From Cyanophora paradoxa (lineage: Eukaryota > Glaucocystophyceae > Cyanophorales > Cyanophoraceae), in NCBI GenBank assembly GCA_004431415.1, contig QPMI01000099.1, positions 1 through 64,000 of the forward strand: a stretch of DNA of 64,000 nucleotides. Reading direction: 5' to 3'. Below the pieces are notes generated by a model. That model was not told the origin of the DNA and did no database searches. It saw only the letters and a list, made by a program, of their open reading frames with translations. Below are positions 58,301 to 64,000 of this stretch, piece after piece. How positions within the stretch are numbered: position 1 is the stretch's first letter; every line of letters begins with the position of its first letter. The position numbers were made by a program, and so were the translations under genes.

Positions 58301-61300
58301 TGCGGGAGAGTCCGCGCTCTCCAGGAGCAGGTCGTTCAGGACGTCCAGCAGGAACGGAGGGCTTTGCGCATCCGGGAACGCCGGCGCCTCTGCGAACGCA
58401 GCAAGTCCCGGAACGTGTCAGCCGCGCAAACACGTCCGCGTGCAATTGCAAACAATCGCTGAGAGTGCATGGCGCATATGATAGGCAGATGAACGCATAT
58501 ATACAGAACGCACTGAACGTGATGGTCTTGGCGTCCACTACCTTCGGCTCAATGGCCTCCACCTTGCCCGTGTCCTTGACGATCCAGACCTTGATGGGCT
58601 TGCCGGCAGGGAAGTTGACACCCGTGATAGAGAACAATTCACCGCCGGGCTGGATGCGAATCAGGCATCCGAAGCTTCGGCAAAAGGTTCCCGGACGGTA
58701 TTTGAATGATGCTGACCTTGGACGAGACGAGCGCCGGATTGGGAGGCGAGGTTGCCGGGAACGTAATGCGCTCGGGCGACTTGATGGGAGCCGGCACGCC
58801 CGTCGAGCCGACGGCGGTGATGGCGACCTTGCTAGTCCAGATGTGCGCCTGCGAAAGAACGGGTTCCGCGTGGGTTGTTACCCGATTCCTACTCGATCAA
58901 GGTACAGCACATTCATCTATAAACCGTCTTTAATGCTAGAATTACGGATCTAGAGTTTCTCACGTTCTTGATCGTGATCGGCTCGAAGGCTGCGGGGGAG
59001 TCCGCGCTCTCCAGGAGCAGGTCGTTCAGGACGTCCAGCAGGAACGGAGGGCTCTGGGTCTTCTCCGGGAACTCCGGTGCCGCTGCAAGGACGCAGGACG
59101 GCGTCAGCTGCCACAGACACGTGCGCTCGAGATGCAGAACTTGACAGATTCGCGCACTGAACGTGATGGTCTTATCGTTGAAGATCTTAGGATTGATAGT
59201 CTCGAGCTTGCCGGTGTCCTTCACGAGCCAGAGTTTGATGGGCTTGCCGACAGGGAAGTTGACACCCGTGATAGAGAACAATTCACCGCCGGGCTGGATG
59301 CGAATCAGGCATCCGAAGTTTCGGCAAAAGGTTCCCGGGCGGTATTTGAATGGTGCTGACCTTGGCCGAGACGAGCGCCGGATTGGGAGGCGAGGTTGCC
59401 GGGAACGTGATGCGCTCGGGCGACTTGATGGGAGCCGGCACGCCCGTCGAGCCGACGGTGGTGATGGCGACCTTGCTAGTCCAGATGTGCGCCTGCGAAA
59501 CAAACGTTAACGCTATCTCGTGATTTCTTTCACGATTCCTACTCAGTCACGCTACAGTGCATTTATCTATAACCCGTCTTGAACGATACACTCGTGTCTA
59601 AGAATCGGAAACGGGTTTAGAGTTTCTCACGTTCTTGATCGTGATCGGCTCGAAGGCTGCGGGGGATTCCGCGCTCTCCAGGAGCAGGTCGTTGAGGATG
59701 TCCAGCAGGAACGGAGGGCTCTGGGTCTTCTCCGGGAACTCCGGTGCCGCTGCAAGGACGCAGGACGGCGTCAGCTGCCACAGACACGTACGCTCGAGAT
59801 GTGTAACGCGACAAATCCACGCACTGAACGTGATGCTCTTATCGTTGAAGATCTTAGGATCGATGGTCTCGAGCTTGCCGGTGTCCTTCACGAGCCAGAC
59901 CTTGATGGGCTTGCCGACAGGGAAGTTGACACCCGTGATAGAGAACAATTCACCGCCGGCTGGATGCGAATCAGAGATCCGGAGCTTCAGCAAAAGGGTC
60001 CCGGACGGTATTCGAATGCTACTGACCTTGGCCGAGACGAGCGCCGGATTGGGAGGCGAGGTTGCCGGGAACGTGATGCGCTCGGGCGACTTGATGGGAG
60101 CCGGCACGCCCGTTGAGCCGACGGCGGTGATGGCGACCTTGCTAGTCCAGATGTGCGCCTGCGAAACAAACGTTAACGCTATCTCGTGATTTCTTTCACG
60201 ATTCCTACTCGAGCTCAGTCACGCTACAGTGCATTTATCTATAAACCGTCTTGAACGATACACTCGTGTCTAAGAATCGGAAACGGGTTTAGAGTGTCTC
60301 ACATTCTTGATCGTGATCGGCTCGAAGGCTGCGGGGGAGTCCGCGCTCTCCAGGAGCAGGTCGTTGAGGATGTCCAGCAGGAACGGAGGGCTCTGGGTCT
60401 TCTCCGGGAACTCCGGTGCCGCTGCAAGGACGCAGGACGGCGTCAGCTGCCACGCGTACGGACACGTACGCTCGAGATGTGTAACGCGACAACTCCACGT
60501 ACTGAACGTGATGGTCTTATCGTTGAAGATCTTAGGATCGATGGTCTCGAGCTTGCCGGTGTCCTTCACGAGCCAGAGCTTGATGGGCTTGCCGACAGGG
60601 AAGTTGACACCCGTGATTGAGAACAATTCACCGCCGGGCTGGATGCGAATCAGACATCCGAAGCTTCGGCAAAAGAGTCCCGGGCGGTATTCGAATGCTA
60701 CTGACCTTGGCCGAGACGAGCGCCGGATTGGGAGGCAAGGTTGCCGGGAACGTGATGCGCTCGGGCGACTTGATGGGAGCCGGCACGCCCGTTGAGCCGA
60801 CGGCGGTGATGGCGACCTTGCTAGTCCAGATGTGCGCCTGCGAAACAAACGTTAACGCTATCGCGTGATTTCGTTCTCGATTCCTACTCAATCACGCTAC
60901 AGTGCAGTTATTGATAACCCGTCTTGAACGATACACTCGTGTCTAAGAATCGGAAACAGGTTGAGAGTGTCTCACATTCTTGATCGGGATCGGCTCGAAG
61001 GCTGCGGGGGAGTCCGCGCTCTCCAGGAGCAGGTCGTTGAGGATGTCCAGCAGGAACGGAGGGCTCTGGGTCTTCTCCGGGAACTCCGGTGCCGCTGCAA
61101 GGACGCAGGACGGCGTCAGCTGCCACGGACACGTACGCTCGAGATGCGGAACTGGACAGATTCGCGCACTGAACGTGATGGTCTTATCGTTGAAGATCTT
61201 AGGATTGATAGTCTCGAGCTTGCCCGTGTCCTTCACGAGCCAGAGCTTGATGGGCTTGCCGACAGGGAAGTTGACACCCGTGATAGAGAACAATTCACCG

Positions 61301-64000
61301 CCGGGCTGGTGGCGAATCAGACATCCGAAGCTTCGGCAAAACGTTTCCGGACGGTATTTGAATGGTGCTGACCTTGGCCGAGACGAGCGCCGGATTGGGA
61401 GGCGAGGTTGCCGGGAACGTGATGCGCTCGGGCGACTTGATGGGAGCCGGCACGCCCGTCGAGCCGACGGCGGTGATGGCGACCTTGCTAGTCCAGATGT
61501 GCGCCTGCGAAAGAACGGGTTCCGCGTGGGTTGTTACCCGATTCCTAATCGATCAAGGTACAGCACATTCATCTATAAACTGTCTTTAATGCTAGAATTA
61601 CGGATCTAGAGTTTCTCACGTTCTTGATCGTGATCGGCTCGAAGGCTGCGGGGGAGTCCGCGCTCTCCAGGAGCAGGTCGTTCAGGACGTCCAGCAGGAA
61701 CGGAGGGCTCTGGGTCTTCTCCGGGAACTCCGGTGCCGCTGCAAGGACGCAGGACGGCGTCAGCTGCCACAGACACGTGCGCTCGAGATGCAGAACTTGA
61801 CAGATTCGCGCACTGAACGTGATGGTCTTATCGTTGAAGATCTTAGGATCGATGGTCTCGAGCTTGCCGGTGTCCTTCACGAGCCAGACCTTGATGGGCT
61901 TGCCGACAGGGAAGTTGACACCCGTGATAGAGAACAATTCTCCGCCGGGCTGGTGGCGAATCAGACATCCGAAGCTTCGGCAAAAGGTTTCCGGACGGTA
62001 TTTGAATGGTGCTGACCTTGGCCGAGACGAGCGCCGGATTGGGAGGCGAGGTTGCCGGGAACGTAATGCGCTCGGGCGACTTGATGGGAGCCGGCACGCC
62101 CGTCGAGCCGACGGCGGTGATGGCGACCTTGCTAGTCCAGATGTGCGCCTGCGAAAGAACGGGTTCCGCGTGGGTTGTTACCCGATTCCTACTCGATCAA
62201 GGTACAGCACATTCATCTATAAACTGTCTTTAATGCTAGAATTACGGATCTAGAGTTTCTCACGTTCTTGATCGTGATCGGCTCGAAGGCTGCGGGGAGT
62301 CCGCGCTCTCCAGGAGCAGGTCGTTGAGGACGTCCAGCAGGAACGGAGGGCTCTGGGTCTTCTCCGGGAACTCCGGTGCCGCTGCAAGGACGCAGGACGG
62401 CGTCAGCTGCCACAGACACGTGCGCTCGAGATGCGTAACGCGACAAATCCACGCACTGAACGTGATGGTCTTATCGTTGAAGATCTTAGGATTGATAGTC
62501 TCGAGCTTGCCGGTGTCCTTCACGAGCCAGATCTTGATGGGCTTGCCGACAGGGAAGTTGACACCCGTGATAGAGAACAATTCACCGCCGGGCTGGTGGC
62601 GAATCAGACATCCGAAGCTTCGGCAAAGGGTTTCCGGACGGTATTTGAATGGTGCTGACCTTGGCCGAGAAGAGCGCCGGATTGGGAGGCGAGGTTGCCG
62701 GGAACGTAATGCGCTCGGGCGACTTGATGGGAGCCGGCACGCCCGTCGAGCCGACGGCGGTGATGGCGACCTTGCTAGTCCAGATGTGCGCCTGCGAAAG
62801 AACGGGTTCCGCGTGGGTTGTTACCCGATTCCTACTCGTTCAAGACAGCATATTAATCTATAAACTGTCTTTAATGCTAGAATTACGGATCTAAGATTTT
62901 CTCACATTCTTGATCGTGATCGGCTCGAAGGCTGCGGGGGAGTCCGCGCTCTCCAGGAGCAGGTCGTTGAGGATGTCCAGCAGGAACGGAGGGCTCTGGG
63001 TCTTCTCCGGGAACTCCGGTGCCGCTGCAAGGACGCAGGACGGCGTCAGCTGCCACGGACACGTACGCTCGAGATGCGGAACTGGACAGATTCGCGCACT
63101 GAACGTGATGGTCTTATCGTTGAAGATCTTAGGATCGATGGTCTCGAGCTTGCCGGTGTCCTTCACGAGCCAGAGTTTGATGGGCTTGCCGACAGGGAAG
63201 TTGACACCCGTGATTGAGAACAATTCACCGCCGGGCTGGATGCGAATCAGAGATCGGAATTTTCAGCAGAACGACGCCATTTTAGCCATGCTGACCTTGG
63301 CCGAGACGAGCGCCGGATTGGAAGGCGAGGTTGCCGGGAAGTCAATAAGCCCTGGAGACCTAATGGGAGCTGGCACGCCCGTCGAGCCGACGGCGGTGAT
63401 GGCGACCTTGCTAGTCCAGATATGCGCCTGCGAAGGAAACGGGTTCGCGTAGTTTCTTTCACACATTTCCGAACACTAAAACCCAGGGCATGCATCTATA
63501 AACCCATCTTGGGAGGTAAATTTGCGGATCTAGAGTTTCTCACGTTCTTGATCGTGATCGGGTCGAAGGCTGCGGGGGAGTCTGCGCTCTCCAGAAGCAG
63601 GTCGTTCAGGACTTCCAGCAGGAACGGAGGGCTCTGGGTCGTCGCCGGGAACTCCGGTGCCGCTGCAAGGACGCAGGACGGCGTCAGCTGCCACGGACAC
63701 GCGCGCTAGAGATGCGTAACGCGACAAATCCACGCACTGAACGTGATGGTCTTATCGTTGAAGATCTTAGGATCGATGGTTGCGAGCTTGCCGGTGTCCT
63801 TCACGAGCCAGACCTTGATGGGCTTGCCGACAGGGAAGTCAACACCCGTGATAGAGAACAATTCACCGCCGGGCTGGATGCGAATCAGGCATCCGAAGTT
63901 TCGGCAAAAGGTTCCCGGGCGGTATTTGAATGCTACTGACCTTGGCCGAGACGAGCGCCGGATTGGGAGGCGAGGTTGCCGGGAAATTAATTAGCCCAGG
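52344..64000 (-). CDS. Giant modular membrane protein, copy 2 (5' partial)
   Basis: Minus-strand paralogue of 54-16838 with matching exon lengths. C-terminal exons 54373-53670, 53618-53025, 52962-52644 and 52565-52344 (TAA) carry the TM helix, a linker 27 nt shorter, and the FN3-like modules. Fourteen A-type exons are visible, from 55060-55122 up to 63738-63873; the exon at 63941 runs off the window. Unlike copy 1 it has no insertion in the matching C exon (62017-62148) and lacks the intron of 13754-13862 (55173-55268 is uninterrupted). Two single-base deletions break frame: exon A 59825-59959 is 135 nt and exon B 62264-62381 is 118 nt. These may be sequencing errors or real decay. The last intron (52643-52566) is GC-AG as in copy 1. 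Confidence 0.85.
55060..63873 (-). repeat. Array of three-exon repeat units (copy 2)
   Basis: A-exon highs: 63873, 63235, 62592, 61949, 61305, 60638, 59959, 59293, 58649, 57959, 57325, 56650, 55974 and 55122. B and C exons follow the same 119/116 and 132 nt plan. The B-C introns carry a gene-specific version (tctagatccgtaattctagc) against tctagatccgcgaatctagc in copy 1. Confidence 0.88.

Larger units (their letters stand above)
51978..64000 (-). repeat. Right arm of large inverted duplication
   Basis: Reverse-orientation counterpart of 1-17240, continuing past the right edge. Spacer between arms is about 34.7 kb. Confidence 0.9.

Noticed and set aside
1-64000. CRISPR-like or other prokaryotic arrays
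   Set aside because: The regular spacing in the arrays is that of coding exons with splice sites; the other repeats are VNTRs or segmental duplications, with no spacer structure or cas genes.

Overview
This window is nuclear DNA from an intron-dense, GC-rich eukaryote, most likely a unicellular alga or related protist. No bacterial operons, ribosome-binding sites or phage-type genes are visible. Genes are cut into many short exons (11 to about 730 nt) by mostly 50-170 nt introns. Donors are frequently GTGCG, GTGAG, GTCAG or GTCCG, a minority are GC, and acceptors are CAG or TAG. The donor style recalls haptophyte and pelagophyte algae, but that placement is only an inference. All exon models here were built by hand from splice signals, reading phase and protein resemblance.

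Layout. (1) 1-16838, plus strand: a giant modular membrane-protein gene (about 3,000 residues visible, 5' end outside the window). It has 16 repeat units, each normally spread over three phase-matched exons, then one membrane helix and about four FN3-like domains. A 2.17-kb insertion with a poly-A end and a 15-bp target duplication splits one exon. (2) 17240-19220: non-coding, with short diverged repeats. (3) 19220-24084, minus: an unrecognised 13+ exon gene whose exons join in phase. (4) 24361-36240: a tandem duplication with a 5,951-bp offset. Each copy holds a catalytically broken 3' fragment of a kinase gene (minus) and a divergent gene for a WD40/coiled-coil/RING protein (plus). (5) 36610-40532, minus: the full-length parent kinase, a pseudokinase-kinase tandem whose second domain is NEK-like. 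(6) 41100-49043, plus: a complete 29-exon proton-pumping vacuolar pyrophosphatase of the K+-independent type. (7) 49044-51977: non-coding, with direct repeats. (8) 52344-64000, minus: a second copy of the giant modular gene, running off the window edge.

The two giant genes are therefore the arms of a large inverted duplication, tail to tail, around about 34.7 kb of unrelated genes. Repeat units and even introns look more alike within a gene than between genes, which suggests homogenisation. The other genes have unrelated housekeeping or signalling roles (membrane energisation, kinase signalling, ubiquitin ligation), and nothing links them into one pathway. The most noteworthy material is the modular gene pair, the exon insertion, an intron present in only one of the two copies, exon edges repeated inside introns, and the kinase/WD-RING duplication.
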